64,000 nt of DNA from Martelella endophytica (GTDB lineage Bacteria > Pseudomonadota > Alphaproteobacteria > Rhizobiales > Rhizobiaceae). Below the pieces are notes generated by a model. That model saw nothing but the letters and a program-made list of their open reading frames with translations. It had not been told where the DNA came from and searched no databases. Location: the NCBI RefSeq assembly GCF_000960975.1, contig NZ_CP010803.1, positions 1,216,001 through 1,280,000 on the forward strand, read 5' to 3'. The stretch's first letter is position 1, and each line of letters starts with the position of its first letter. Below are positions 1-9,732 of this stretch, piece by piece. The position numbers and the translations under genes are program-made.

Positions 1-1
1 G

Positions 2-577
2 CAGGACTACCGGACGATGAAGGCGAAGCCGTTCGATCGCATCGTCTCCGTCGGCATGTTCGAGCATGTCGGCACCGGCCGCTACCAGAACTTCTTCGAC
101 AAGTGTTTCGAGCTTCTCGATGATGACGGTGTCATGCTGCTGCATTCGATCGGCCGTGATGTCGCCGGTCACAACATGACCAACCCTTTCATCGAGAAGT
201 ATATTTTCCCGGGCGGCTACATTCCCGCGCTTTCCGAGGTGCTGCCGGCGGTGGAGAAGTCGGGCCTTCTGGTGCGCGACATCGAGATCCTGCAGATGCA
301 TTATGCCTATACGCTCAGGGCGTGGCGCGAACGCTTCGTCGCCCGCAGGGAAGAGGCGATCAAGCTTTATGACGAGAATTTCTTCCGCATGTGGGAGTTC
401 TATCTCGCCGGCTCCGAGATGGCGTTCGAGTGGGACAAGATGTTCATCTTCCAGATGCAGCTCTCCAAGAGCCAGTTTGCCACGCCGAACAACCGTCGTT
501 ATATGTTCCCCGCGGAAGACCGGCTCAAGGAAAAGGAAGCGACGCGCGCGCCCCTCGAGCCCATTCCCTTCAAGTAG
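2..577 (+). CDS. cfa: Cyclopropane-fatty-acyl-phospholipid synthase, C-terminal part (5' end outside window)
   Basis: Partial gene: the frame is open from base 2 and its start lies before the window. The enzyme methylenates unsaturated acyl chains of membrane phospholipids using S-adenosylmethionine. The visible part begins with QDYRTM and contains FDRIVSVGMFEHVG, the conserved CFA synthase stretch next to the SAM/active-site region. It then shows MLLHSIGR and a C-terminal W-x-MF-x-FQMQL type ending typical of the family. About 191 residues are visible, roughly the last half of a 400-residue protein. The gene stops 28 bp before ubiA on the same strand, so the two may be cotranscribed. Confidence 0.88.
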   Translation, partial: QDYRTMKAKPFDRIVSVGMFEHVGTGRYQNFFDKCFELLDDDGVMLLHSIGRDVAGHNMTNPFIEKYIFPGGYIPALSEVLPAVEKSGLLVRDIEILQMHYAYTLRAWRERFVARREEAIKLYDENFFRMWEFYLAGSEMAFEWDKMFIFQMQLSKSQFATPNNRRYMFPAEDRLKEKEATRAPLEPIPFK

Positions 578-605
578 CTTGGGACGGCTTCGGCCGGGAT
601 GACGG

Positions 606-1559
606 ATGAGCAATCTCAGCGATGATAACGGTCGCGTCTTTGACGCACCGTCGGACAATTTCGTCTACCGGCTGCTGCCGCCTGGTCTCTGGCCCTATGC
701 CCAGCTTGCGCGCTGGGACAGGCCGATCGGCTGGCAGCTTCTGATGTGGCCGTGTTTCTGGTCGGCGGCGATGGCGGCTGCCGTCACAGCGGAAGCCAAT
801 GCCTTCCGGCCCGGCCAGTTCATCGCCCATCTGTTCTTGTTCTGGATCGGTGCGGTTGCCATGCGCGGCGCCGGCTGCACCTATAACGACCTCGTCGATC
901 ATGAGATCGACTCAAAGGTGGCGCGGACACGTTCGCGGCCGCTTCCGTCAGGCCGGGTCACGCGGCGGCAGGCGAAGATCTTCATTCTTCTGCAGGCGCT
1001 GACCGGGCTTGTCGTGCTGCTCTGTTTCAATCTTTTCACGATCGTACTGGCCATCGCCTCGCTGGCAATCGTGGCGCTCTATCCCTTTGCCAAGCGGTTC
1101 ACCGACTGGCCGCAATTCGTGCTGGGGCTGGCATTTTCCTGGGGAGCGCTGGTCGGGTGGTCTGCGGTCTTCGGCAGCCTTTCGGCGCCGGCGTTGCTCG
1201 TCTATGTCGCCGCGGTGCTCTGGACCATCGGTTACGACACGATCTATGCGCATCAGGACAAGGAGGATGACGCCCTGATCGGCGTTCGTTCGACGGCGCG
1301 TCTTTTCGGCGACAACACGCTGCCCTTCCTGATCTTCTTCTACGGCGCCATGCTGGCTCTGATGGCGGTCGCCTTCCATCTTGCCGGACTCGGCTGGCCG
1401 GCCTTTGCCGGGCTTGTCGGCGGCGGCGGCATTCTCGCCTGGCAGCTTGTCGTGCTCGACATCAATGACGGCGATCAGTGCAAGCGGCTGTTTCTGGCCA
1501 ATCACCCCGTCGGCATGGCGATCTTTGCCGGGCTTGTCGTCGCGATCTTCCTCGGTTGA
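606..1559 (+). CDS. ubiA: 4-hydroxybenzoate polyprenyltransferase
   Basis: Integral membrane prenyltransferase that attaches the polyprenyl tail to 4-hydroxybenzoate in ubiquinone synthesis. The 317-residue length is normal. The first Asp-rich motif, NDLVDHEID, is at about residues 94-102. The second, YDTIYAHQDKEDD, is at about 210-222. Both coordinate Mg2+ and the prenyl diphosphate in this family. Several hydrophobic helices fill the rest. It follows the cfa end by 28 bp. The polyprenyl diphosphate substrate would be supplied by the ispB-like gene at 20.3 kb. Confidence 0.95.
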   Translation: MSNLSDDNGRVFDAPSDNFVYRLLPPGLWPYAQLARWDRPIGWQLLMWPCFWSAAMAAAVTAEANAFRPGQFIAHLFLFWIGAVAMRGAGCTYNDLVDHEIDSKVARTRSRPLPSGRVTRRQAKIFILLQALTGLVVLLCFNLFTIVLAIASLAIVALYPFAKRFTDWPQFVLGLAFSWGALVGWSAVFGSLSAPALLVYVAAVLWTIGYDTIYAHQDKEDDALIGVRSTARLFGDNTLPFLIFFYGAMLALMAVAFHLAGLGWPAFAGLVGGGGILAWQLVVLDINDGDQCKRLFLANHPVGMAIFAGLVVAIFLG

Positions 1560-1572
1560 CGCGGGGCCGGTT

Positions 1573-2148
1573 TCAGGCGGCGATCGCCTTGCCCTTTACC
1601 GTCATCGCAACGCCAAGGCTTGCGCCTTCGAGCTGAACGGAAAACCGCGGCGTGGCGCGGGTTGCCTTGCGGCGGCGCGGGCCGGTGTCGTCGTTTGCGG
1701 CAACGACCTGGTGCGGTTTGGCATCCACGGTGCGGGCAACGCCGTCGGCTTCCACCATCAGCATCGGAATGTCGTACATCGTCGACCAGTTCTGCCAGTC
1801 GGCCACAATGTCGCTGAGATTGTGGGCGACGAGCAGCGGAATGCACATTTCCGGATCGGCGTGGTGCAGTTCGAGCGTTACCGTGATGCCGCCGTCGGCA
1901 TGGGCCATGGCACGGGCCGCAACGCCCTTGAAGGCGCGCCCCGGAAGGGCAATCGAGAAGGGAAGGTTGCTGCTCGGCAGGTTGCGCCGGACAACGGCGC
2001 CGCGCTGGTCGAGCTTGACGCCGATGCGGGTATCATCGGCACCCTTCCCCGAGCCTTTGGCGACGTAGGAGAATTTCTGCGGGAACTGGGCGGGATCGAT
2101 TCTCAGAACCGTTTCCTGCTCCCCCATCCTTGCCTGCGAATTCGTCAT
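1573..2148 (-). CDS. DUF6101-type conserved protein of unknown function
   Basis: About 191 residues, convergent with ubiA (13 bp between the ends). I recognise it as the uncharacterised protein commonly found next to ubiA in rhizobia (DUF6101); its function is unknown. The N-terminal two thirds are mixed alpha/beta with an EL-HHAD segment. The C-terminal part has a basic RRRK patch near residue 157. No signal peptide or membrane segment is seen. An upstream ATG at 2169 is in frame. I prefer 2148 because an AAAGGG stretch lies about 9 nt before it, whereas the upstream ATG has no Shine-Dalgarno match. Confidence 0.75.
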   Translation of the reverse strand: MTNSQARMGEQETVLRIDPAQFPQKFSYVAKGSGKGADDTRIGVKLDQRGAVVRRNLPSSNLPFSIALPGRAFKGVAARAMAHADGGITVTLELHHADPEMCIPLLVAHNLSDIVADWQNWSTMYDIPMLMVEADGVARTVDAKPHQVVAANDDTGPRRRKATRATPRFSVQLEGASLGVAMTVKGKAIAA

Positions 2149-2344
2149 CTTGATCACCCTTTGGTTCACTGCCGTTTGCCGGCGCTTTTTCCGCGAACTT
2201 TTCCGTTCGTCTGAGGAGGATCATAGGCGAGGTTCTTACCAGCCGCCTTAACAAGCACGGTTAAGAAATTCCCACCCCGCCGAATGGTTATCAAAATCCG
2301 ATTTGGCAGGGTTGAGAGAGAATGAACGCGGTGATGACCTTATG

Positions 2345-3355
2345 TTAACCGCGTCGCGGGCCGCCGCTGGTCTCGCGCACCACCAAGGTTACCGGCGACA
2401 GATGCCGTTCGGGCGGGCGTTCGCCGGTTTCGATCCAGGCCAGCATGGTTGCGGCGGCATCGCGGCCGAAGGCACCGATGTCGCAATGGACGGAGGAGAG
2501 CTTGGGAAAGGCCAGCGCGCATTCCTCGATATCGTCGAAGCCGATCAGCGCGATGTCGCGGCCGACGGCAATGCCGGCCTCGGCAAAGCCGGAGATCATG
2601 CCGAGCGCCACCAGATCGTTGAAACAGAGCACGGCATCGATCCCCTGGCGGTCGCGGGCAAGCTTCAGCGCCGCGTCGCGGCCGAAGGCGCGGGTCGGCC
2701 GGCCGAGCAGGGTCACGGGGGCGCCGGCTCCGAGCACTTCGCGATAGCCGGCCATGCGCTCATGGGTGACCGCGCGGTCCGGCAGGCCGCCGACGAAGGC
2801 GATTTTTTGCGCGCCGGATGCGGCGAGGTGGCGGGCGGCCGCAAGACTGCCGGCCTCATAGTCGAGCGAGGCGAACGGAAAGCGGGCGGTATCGTCGCTG
2901 GCCATGCGCAGCACCTGCAGCGCCGGAAGCCCGGCCCGCGCAATTCGCTCGAACACCATGCCGTCATCGCCGTAGGCCGGCGAAAGGATCAGTGCCGAGA
3001 CGCCGTGTTCGACCATCGATGCGATCACCTGCGCCTGGATGGCGGTATCCTCGTCGGTGTTGGCGATCACGGTCGCAAAGCCGTGCTCGGCGAAGGTCAT
3101 CTGGGCGCTGGCGGCGAATTCGGCAAAGAAGGGATTGCGCAGATCGTTGATGACAAGGCCGATCAGCCCGGCTTCCGCCCCGCGCAGGTTTGCCGCCGTG
3201 CGATTGTAGACATAGTTCAGGTCCTGCATCGATTGCTCGACGCGCGCGCGGGTCGCCTTCTTCACCAGCGGCGAGTTCTGCAGCACGAGCGAGACCGTCG
3301 ACTTGGAGACCCCCGCATGGCGGGCCACATCGATGATCGTCGGTCGTTTCGCCAT
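2345..3355 (-). CDS. LacI family transcriptional regulator
   Basis: Sugar-responsive DNA-binding repressor type, 336 residues. The N-terminal helix-turn-helix reads TIIDVARHAGVSKSTVSLVL, a classic LacI-family reader head. The rest is a periplasmic-binding-protein-like effector domain with the typical CFNDLVALGM and IGFDDIE motifs near residues 260-300. The start at 3355 is chosen for an AAGGA box 8 nt upstream; the frame stays open 20 codons further. It lies downstream of, and in the same direction as, a GMC oxidoreductase and a SorC regulator, suggesting a sugar or polyol catabolic neighbourhood. The target operator and inducer cannot be read from the sequence. Confidence 0.92.
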   Translation of the reverse strand: MAKRPTIIDVARHAGVSKSTVSLVLQNSPLVKKATRARVEQSMQDLNYVYNRTAANLRGAEAGLIGLVINDLRNPFFAEFAASAQMTFAEHGFATVIANTDEDTAIQAQVIASMVEHGVSALILSPAYGDDGMVFERIARAGLPALQVLRMASDDTARFPFASLDYEAGSLAAARHLAASGAQKIAFVGGLPDRAVTHERMAGYREVLGAGAPVTLLGRPTRAFGRDAALKLARDRQGIDAVLCFNDLVALGMISGFAEAGIAVGRDIALIGFDDIEECALAFPKLSSVHCDIGAFGRDAAATMLAWIETGERPPERHLSPVTLVVRETSGGPRRG

Positions 3356-3430
3356 GTCCGGTCCTTTTGCGTCTAGCGGCGTGTGTTTGGCGTCTTGCTG
3401 CCGGTCTGCCGACAATGTCTCCCTTGTGCG

Positions 3431-3507
3431 TCATGCTCGGGCTTGACCCGAGGATCCATGCGACACGGAAAACGCTGCCTGGATCCTCGGGTCAAGCCCG
3501 AGGATGA
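3431..3507. repeat. Palindromic intergenic repeat (28-nt arms)
   Basis: Inverted repeat with arms at 3431-3458 and 3480-3507, one mismatch and a 21-nt loop. The core reads CTCGGGCTTGACCCGAGGAT. This core type is widespread in intergenic spaces of alphaproteobacteria. It sits between the GMC gene end and the LacI gene start. Transcribed, it would form a very stable hairpin, but there is no T tract, so it is not a standard terminator. Confidence 0.85.
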
Positions 3508-3579
3508 CACGGAAGAAAGGTAAATCCCATCAAAGCCGAAGCCTGTTTCATGCCTCCTGCGTCGGGTCTTCGCAAGCCC

Positions 3580-5160
3580 TCACAAACCATGCTCACGGCC
3601 GATCATGTCGGCAGCCTTTTCGCCGATCATGATGGCGGCGGCGTTGGTGTTGGAGGAAATCAGCGTTGGCATGATCGAGGCGTCGACGATACGCAGGTTC
3701 TGAATGCCGTTGAACTTCAGTTCGGGATCGACGACGGCGCGGTCGTTGCTTCCCATGCGGCAAGTGCCGGCGGGGTGGTGGTCGGTCTTGGCGTGGCGGC
3801 AGGCATAGGCGAAATAGTCGTCATCCGTCTTCACCTCCGGTCCCGGCAGCATTTCGCGCTTGATAAACGGCTGCAGCGCCTCCTGGTGCATGATCTCCTG
3901 CGCCAGTTTCAGACCCCTGATCGACATTTCGCGGTCATGCAGATCGGCCCAATAGTTCGGGTCAATCAGCGGTGCATCAGCGGGGTTGGCCGATTTCAGC
4001 CGCACGGAACCGCGCGAGCGCGGCCTGAGATAGGCGGAATTCAGCGTCACGCCGGGGTTCTGCATCTTTTCCACGCCGGCCTCGATGCCGGAGCCGAGGC
4101 CGAGATGGAACTGGATGTCGGGCGAGCGCGCGCCCTCTTCGGCGTACCAGAAGCCACCGGTCTCGAACAGGCTGGAGGCGACCGGGCCCCTGCGGGTCAT
4201 CAGATATTGCAGCCCGGCAACTGCCGACCAGAATGGCTCGGCATATTTGTCATAGGTGAAATCGCCGGCGCATTCGAGGATGGTGAAGAGGTCGAGATGG
4301 TCCTGCAGGTTTTCACCGATCTCCGGATGATCGAAGACCGCCTCGATGCCGGCCGCGCGCAGATGCTCGGCCGGTCCGATGCCCGACAGCATCAGAAGCC
4401 GCGGCGAGCCGATCGCACCCGATGACAGCAGCACCTCGCGGGACGCCGTCAGCATTTCGCCCCCGGCAAGCTCCACGCCGGTGGCGCGGCCGCCATTGAT
4501 GCGGATGCGGCGGGTCTCGACGCCGGTGCGGATGGTGAGGTTCTTGCGGTGGCGGGCCGGTCCGAGATAGGCCTTCGCAGCGGATGAGCGCCGGGCATTC
4601 TTCTGGGTGAGTTGGTAATAGCCGACACCGTCCTGGCTTTCGCCGGTCATATCCGGATTGAAGGGAATACCGAGCTCCTGCGCGGCGCGGAAATAGGCCT
4701 CGCAGATCGGCAGCGGTGCGGCCGGCTTCGAAACGCCGAGCGGGCCGCCCTTGCCGTGATATTCGTTGTCGAACGTGTCGTTGTCCTCGGCCTTGCGGAA
4801 GAACGGCAGCACGTCGTCATAACCCCAGCCTGTGCAGCCCATCTGCCGCCATTCGTCGTAATCGAGCCGGTTGCCGCGGGTGTAGATCTGGGCGTTGATG
4901 GTCGAGCCGCCGCCGATGACCTTTGCCTGGGTATAGCGGATCACCATGTCGTTCATGTGCTTTTGCGGCACGGTGTGCCAGCCCCAACTGCCGATGCCCT
5001 TGGTCATCTTCGCAAAACCAGCCGGCAGGGTATAGAACGGATGCCGGTCGCTTCCGCCGGCTTCGAGCAGCAGCACCTGGACCTCCGGGTTTTCCGAAAG
5101 CCGCGCCGCGAGCACGGATCCCGCCGAGCCGCCGCCGACGATAATGAAATCATAGGCCAT
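3580..5160 (-). CDS. GMC family FAD-dependent oxidoreductase
   Basis: Flavoprotein alcohol/choline dehydrogenase type, 526 residues. The N-terminal FAD-binding Rossmann motif is VGGGSAGSVLAARL at residues 8-21, followed by the EAGG acidic turn. GMC signature 1 (KVIGGGSTINAQIYTRG) is near residue 80 and signature 2 (SGAIGSPRLLMLSGIGP) near 250. The catalytic His region DHHPAGTCRMG is near 465, with NTNAAAIMIGEKAADMI at the C-terminus. It resembles BetA-type choline and aliphatic alcohol dehydrogenases, but the substrate cannot be assigned. A SorC-type regulator ends 107 bp upstream on the same strand, so it could belong to that gene's sugar/polyol pathway. No betB or betI is adjacent. Confidence 0.92.
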   Translation of the reverse strand: MAYDFIIVGGGSAGSVLAARLSENPEVQVLLLEAGGSDRHPFYTLPAGFAKMTKGIGSWGWHTVPQKHMNDMVIRYTQAKVIGGGSTINAQIYTRGNRLDYDEWRQMGCTGWGYDDVLPFFRKAEDNDTFDNEYHGKGGPLGVSKPAAPLPICEAYFRAAQELGIPFNPDMTGESQDGVGYYQLTQKNARRSSAAKAYLGPARHRKNLTIRTGVETRRIRINGGRATGVELAGGEMLTASREVLLSSGAIGSPRLLMLSGIGPAEHLRAAGIEAVFDHPEIGENLQDHLDLFTILECAGDFTYDKYAEPFWSAVAGLQYLMTRRGPVASSLFETGGFWYAEEGARSPDIQFHLGLGSGIEAGVEKMQNPGVTLNSAYLRPRSRGSVRLKSANPADAPLIDPNYWADLHDREMSIRGLKLAQEIMHQEALQPFIKREMLPGPEVKTDDDYFAYACRHAKTDHHPAGTCRMGSNDRAVVDPELKFNGIQNLRIVDASIMPTLISSNTNAAAIMIGEKAADMIGREHGL

Positions 5161-5267
5161 TGATGCAGTCCTCCCGAAGGCGGATTTAGCACAAGTTTAG
5201 GAACGTTCCAAATATAATCTGCGGGCAAGTCCGGCCTTTGCCGTCGCGCCCCGCCTGGGGTGATTTC

Positions 5268-6224
5268 TCAATCCGGCTTCAGAAGATAGCGGGCGGCGTC
5301 TTCGTCGGTGATCAGAGCGTTGATCTTGCCGCCCCGGACGGCCGCACGGATGGCGCGGTGCTTGCGTTTGCCGCGGGCGAGGCCATAGACGAAGGTGTCT
5401 TCCCGGGCGGGCAGCGGGATACTGGCGACACGGGCGTTGATCGGGTGATCGAGCAATTCGCCATTGTCATCGAAGATCCAGCCGCAGATCTCGCCGGCCG
5501 CACCAGCCGCCAGCAATTCGGCCATTTCATCCGCGTTCAGGAAGCCATCGACCAGCAGCGGCGCATGGTCCCCGAGCTCGCCGATGCCGACGAAGGTGGC
5601 ATCCGCCTTGGCGCCAAGCTCCAGCGTCGGCTTTACCAGCGGCTGGGCATGAAACAGGCTGCGCTCCTCCGGCGTGGAGACCAGCACCGGCAGCGGCATC
5701 GGGAAATGACGGGCATTGATGGCGTCGGCCATCAGGAAGATGACGTTGTAATAGGCCGCAGACCCATCCGGACTGATATTGCCGGTCAGCGAAACGATGC
5801 GGTGCTGCGGGCATTCCAGCGCCGGCAGTTGCTCGACGGCGGCGCGCAACGTGCGGCCCGTGCCCATGGCGAGCACGGTCGGCTCCGAGCGCTTCAGCCA
5901 GCGCTCGATCTCGGCTGCGCCCTCCTCGGCAATGCCCGCGACGGAGCTGTCGGAGCTCGGATCGCTCGGCACCACCACCACCTGTCTCAGTCCGTAGGTC
6001 TCCTGCAGCGCGGTCGACAGCGCCAGGCACTCGGCGATCGGATGGTCGAGGCGCACCTTGATCAGGCGTTCGGACATGGCAAGCGAAACGAGGCGCTGGG
6101 CGCTCTGGCGGGAGATGCCCATGGCTGCGGCGATTTCGTCCTGGGTACGGCCGGCGACATAATAGAGCCATCCGGCCCGTGCCGCCTCGTCCAGTCGCGC
6201 TATGTTGCCGCTTTTGCGTGCCAA
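5268..6224 (-). CDS. SorC/DeoR-type sugar-binding transcriptional regulator
   Basis: 318 residues. An N-terminal helix-turn-helix (RTQDEIAAAMGISRQSAQRL, about residues 26-45) is followed by the SorC-family sugar-binding domain. Typical elements are MGTGRTLRAAVEQL in the middle and a C-terminal RAAVRGGKINALITDEDAA stretch, the phosphosugar-isomerase-like fold of this family. It is divergent from the SDR gene at 6421 with about 200 bp between them, and upstream of the GMC gene in the same direction. It is therefore placed to control both. The likely effector is a phosphorylated sugar or polyol; which one is unknown. Confidence 0.9.
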   Translation of the reverse strand: MARKSGNIARLDEAARAGWLYYVAGRTQDEIAAAMGISRQSAQRLVSLAMSERLIKVRLDHPIAECLALSTALQETYGLRQVVVVPSDPSSDSSVAGIAEEGAAEIERWLKRSEPTVLAMGTGRTLRAAVEQLPALECPQHRIVSLTGNISPDGSAAYYNVIFLMADAINARHFPMPLPVLVSTPEERSLFHAQPLVKPTLELGAKADATFVGIGELGDHAPLLVDGFLNADEMAELLAAGAAGEICGWIFDDNGELLDHPINARVASIPLPAREDTFVYGLARGKRKHRAIRAAVRGGKINALITDEDAARYLLKPD

Positions 6225-6420
6225 ACCGTCCTCCCGCTGCTTTCAGGGAGAATAGCCTCGACAGATGGCCCCTGCCAAGTCGCACTGATGCCGGTGTGGC
6301 GATTGCCGACAGGAAAGCACGATCGCGTGCGCGGGAAAAGTCGTGGACCCGCGCGGCGGCACGGGGTTAAGCTTGCACCATCCGCATCCGTCCGGAGGCG
6401 GTAAATACCTGGAGGAAAGC

Positions 6421-7317
6421 ATGACCAAACGCATTGTCTTCACCGGCGGCAGCGGCAAGGCCGGCCGCGAGGTGATCCCCTATCTGCTCGACAAGGGCTA
6501 CGAGATCCTCAATCTCGACCTGCAACCCTTCGACCATCCGGGCGTCAACACCATCGTCACCGACCTCACAGATAGCGGCGAGGTATTCAACGCTCTATCG
6601 ATGCACTTCGGTTTCGAAGGCTATGAAACCGGCAAGGGCCCGGCGCCGCTCGATGCCGTCGTCCATTTCGCCGCCGTGCCGCGCGTGCTGCTGAAGCCGG
6701 ACAACGCCACGTTCGAAAACAATGTCGTTTCGACCTACAATGTCATCGAGGCCGCGGTGAAGCTCGGCATCCGCAAGGTGATCATCGCCTCCAGTGAGAC
6801 CACCTACGGCGTTTGTTTCGCCGAGGGCGACAAGGATTTTGCGTCGTTTCCGCTGGAAGAAGACTACGATGTCGATCCGATGGACAGCTACGGCCTTTCC
6901 AAGGTCTGCAACGAGAAGACGGCCCGCGCCTTCGCCATGCGCTACGGCGCCGATATCTATGCGTTGAGGATCGGCAATGTCATCTCGCCGGAAGACTACA
7001 AGAAATTTCCGGCCTTCCTCGCCGATCCGCCATCGCGCAAGCGCAATGCCTGGAGCTATATCGATGCCCGCGATCTCGGCCAGATCGTCGATCTGTGCAT
7101 CGGCAAGGATGGCCTTGGCTTCCAGGTGTTCAACGCCACCAACGACACCATCACCGCCAACGAGCCGACCGCTCCCTTCCTCGCCAAATACGCACCGAAT
7201 TCGCCGATCACCCGCGAACTCGGCGAATACGAGGCGCCGCTGTCAAACCGCAAGATCCGCGAGGTTCTGGGCTTTCGCGAAGAGCACGACTGGCGGAAAT
7301 ATGTGAAGCAGGGGTGA
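6421..7317 (+). CDS. NAD(P)-dependent extended SDR (epimerase/dehydratase type)
   Basis: 298-residue sugar-nucleotide-epimerase-like oxidoreductase. The N-terminal nucleotide-binding motif is FTGGSGKAGREV at about residues 6-17. The catalytic pair reads YGLSK (Y-x3-K) near residue 158, with SSETTYG upstream as the catalytic Ser/Thr strand. The start at 6421 is set by a GGAGGAAA box 4-11 nt before the ATG; the frame is open 26 codons further upstream. It is divergent from the SorC regulator, so it is probably under its control. It could act on a free sugar or uronate; its family alone does not tell the substrate. Confidence 0.9.
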   Translation: MTKRIVFTGGSGKAGREVIPYLLDKGYEILNLDLQPFDHPGVNTIVTDLTDSGEVFNALSMHFGFEGYETGKGPAPLDAVVHFAAVPRVLLKPDNATFENNVVSTYNVIEAAVKLGIRKVIIASSETTYGVCFAEGDKDFASFPLEEDYDVDPMDSYGLSKVCNEKTARAFAMRYGADIYALRIGNVISPEDYKKFPAFLADPPSRKRNAWSYIDARDLGQIVDLCIGKDGLGFQVFNATNDTITANEPTAPFLAKYAPNSPITRELGEYEAPLSNRKIREVLGFREEHDWRKYVKQG

Positions 7318-7337
7318 GGCGGGCACCACGGAAAGAC

Positions 7338-7592
7338 AATCTCTCCCATGAGGGCGGGGCCATCGAACATGGTCTTCCCGCATAGCCCACAAATCCTCTC
7401 GCCCCGGAGGGGAGAGATGTCGCGACAGCGACAGTGAGGGGGGAGCATCTCATCACGGACACCCTGACAGTATCTGAGATGCTGCTCCACCCTCACTGCC
7501 CCTTTCGGGGCATCTCTCCCGCGAGCGGGAGAGAGTATTGGGAGCAGGCAGCCACACCATATGCGATGGCCCCGCCCTCAAGGCGGGAGATC
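7338..7592. repeat. Composite palindromic repeat, two nested inverted units
   Basis: The spacer between the SDR gene and the glyS end is almost entirely one imperfect inverted repeat. Outer arms lie at about 7338-7373 and 7555-7592 and share GAGGGCGGGGCCATCG. Inner arms at 7396-7456 and 7475-7533 share GGGAGAGATG and CAGTGAGGG with short local palindromes. The same inner unit recurs at 12593-12729 as a pair and at 50705-50752 as a single copy. No coding potential is seen. It may also terminate or stabilise the convergent transcripts. Confidence 0.85.
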
Positions 7593-7617
7593 GTGGGCGG
7601 CCTGCGACCGAAAAGCC

Positions 7618-9732
7618 TCAGCCGGAAATCTTCGAGAAATCCGCCACGGTACCCGTCGCCTCGCGGATCATCGCCAGCAGCGCCAGACGGTTGGCGCGCA
7701 CGGCTTCGTCCTCGGCGTTGACCAGCACGTCTTCGAAGAACTGGTCGACCGGGGCGCGAAGGGCGGCAAGCGCCTCCATGGCGGCGAAGTAGTCTTCCTT
7801 TGCAGAGGCTGCCTTCGCCTTGTCCTCGGCTTCCAGAATGGCGGCGTGGAGCGCCTTTTCGGCCTCCAGCTCGAACAGCACCGGATCGACCGTCTCGGCG
7901 ACCCTGGTCTTCTTCTTTTCTTCCGCGGCGAGTAGCTGGCTCGCCCGCTTTTCGCCGGCGAGCAGGTTCTGGCCGTCCTCGCTGTCGAGGAACTTCGTCA
8001 GCGCCTCGACCCGGCGGGCGACGACTTCGAGATCGTCGGCATCGGCCGAAAGCACCGCATCGATCAGGTCGTGCCGCGCGCCCAAGTCGCGGAGGTAGAC
8101 CTTGAAGCGGTCGTGGAAGAAGGAGAGCAGGTCGCGGTCGTCGAAGACCGACAGCAGCGGCAGGCGCACGCCGCGCTCCAGAATGATCCGAATCACGCCA
8201 AGGGCGGCACGGCGCAACGCATAGGGGTCGCCGGAGCCGGTGGGCTTTTCGTCGATCGACCAGAAGCCGGTCAGCGTGTCGAGCTTGTCGGCAAGCGCCA
8301 CCGTCAGCGAGACCTTGCCGCGCGGCACGACATCGGAGGGGCCGAGGGGCTTGTAGTGCTCCTCGATGGCGGCCGCGACATCCTCGCTCTCGCCCTGGAG
8401 GATCGCGTATTTGCGGCCCATCGCGCCCTGAAGCTCGGGGAATTCGCCGACGGCCTCTGTGCGAAGATCGGCCTTGGCGAGCATCGCCGCGCGATCAACC
8501 TCGGCCGGATCGGCGCCGACAATCGGTGCGAGTTTTGCGGCAAGCGCCCGGATGCGGGCGACGCGTTCGCCCTGGCTGCCGAGCTTGGCGTGGAAGGTGA
8601 CGTTCAGCGCGTCGAGCTTGGCCATGCGCTGGTCGAGCGGCTTCTTCAGGTCGAGGCCGAATTTTTCCGCCGAAGCCCGCAGCGTGGCGAGGTCGGGCAG
8701 GTCGCGCTGGTCGATATGCCAGAAGTGCAGCGCATCGGAGAGACGCGCGCGCACGACCTTGCCATTGCCGTAGCGGATTTCCTTGCCGCCGTCGGTGGCG
8801 GCGATGTTGGCAACCAGGATGAACTTGTTGGTGAGGCTGTCCTCGCCATGCTTCCTGACAACGAAGCATTTCTGGTTGGTCTTGATCGTCAGGCGGATGA
8901 TTTCGTCCGGTATTTCGAGGAAGGCTTCCTCGAATTCGCCGAGCAGCACCTGCGGATATTCGACAAGGCCGGCAACCTCGTCCAGAAGCCCCTCGTCCTC
9001 GACCACGTCGAGCCCGTTGGCAAAGGCGAGATTGGCGGCGTCATCGCGGATGATGTCCTTGCGGCGCTCGGCGTCGAGCACGACCGAGGCCTTTTCCAGC
9101 CCGGCGGCGTAATCGGAGAAGCGCCTGACCGTGAAGGCGTCCGGCGCGTGGAAACGGTGGCCATAGGTGACGTTGGAGGCGGTGATGTCGTCGATCTCGA
9201 AATCGATGACCCGCGTTTCCTCGATTTCCGTGCCGAAGGTGCAGACGATCGACTGCAGCGGCCTGACCCAGCGCAAAGCGCCCGGCTCCGACGAAGCCGC
9301 GCCCCAGCGCATCGACTTCGGCCACGGGAAATTGCGGATGATGCCGGGCATCACGTCGCGGATGATCTCTTCGGCGTCACGACCGGGCTTCTCGATGATG
9401 GCGACGTAGAAATCGCCCTTCTTCGGGTCCGACTGAACCTTCGCCTCGGAAATATCGGAAAGCCCCGCGCCGCGCAGAAAGCCTTCGACCGCCTTTTCCG
9501 GCGCGCCAACGCGCGGACCCTTGCGCTCTTCGCGGACATCGGCGGAGCGCGCCGTCAGGCCGTGGATGTCGAGCGTGAGGCGGCGCGGCGTGAAATACTC
9601 GCGCGCGCCCTCATAGGTCAGACCCGCATCGACCAGCGCATCGGTGACGCGCTTCTTCAGTTCGCCGGCCGCCTGGCGCTGCATGCGGGCCGGGATTTCC
9701 TCGGAGCGAAGTTCAAGCAACAAATCAGGCAT
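7618..9732 (-). CDS. glyS: Glycyl-tRNA synthetase beta subunit
   Basis: Charges tRNA-Gly together with the alpha subunit (glyQ at 15.7 kb) as an alpha2beta2 enzyme. The 704 residues match the family length. It begins [18 protein letters not shown], the standard GlyS N-terminus, and has the conserved MRWG (KSMRWGA) and [13 protein letters not shown] segments. The anticodon-binding (DALR-like) domain is at the C-terminus. Unlike many bacteria, glyQ and glyS are separated here by about 5 kb holding lemA, aroA and a DUF2207 gene. All run the same way, so one long transcript is possible. A second copy of the first 15 codons lies just upstream. Confidence 0.97.
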   Translation of the reverse strand: MPDLLLELRSEEIPARMQRQAAGELKKRVTDALVDAGLTYEGAREYFTPRRLTLDIHGLTARSADVREERKGPRVGAPEKAVEGFLRGAGLSDISEAKVQSDPKKGDFYVAIIEKPGRDAEEIIRDVMPGIIRNFPWPKSMRWGAASSEPGALRWVRPLQSIVCTFGTEIEETRVIDFEIDDITASNVTYGHRFHAPDAFTVRRFSDYAAGLEKASVVLDAERRKDIIRDDAANLAFANGLDVVEDEGLLDEVAGLVEYPQVLLGEFEEAFLEIPDEIIRLTIKTNQKCFVVRKHGEDSLTNKFILVANIAATDGGKEIRYGNGKVVRARLSDALHFWHIDQRDLPDLATLRASAEKFGLDLKKPLDQRMAKLDALNVTFHAKLGSQGERVARIRALAAKLAPIVGADPAEVDRAAMLAKADLRTEAVGEFPELQGAMGRKYAILQGESEDVAAAIEEHYKPLGPSDVVPRGKVSLTVALADKLDTLTGFWSIDEKPTGSGDPYALRRAALGVIRIILERGVRLPLLSVFDDRDLLSFFHDRFKVYLRDLGARHDLIDAVLSADADDLEVVARRVEALTKFLDSEDGQNLLAGEKRASQLLAAEEKKKTRVAETVDPVLFELEAEKALHAAILEAEDKAKAASAKEDYFAAMEALAALRAPVDQFFEDVLVNAEDEAVRANRLALLAMIREATGTVADFSKISG

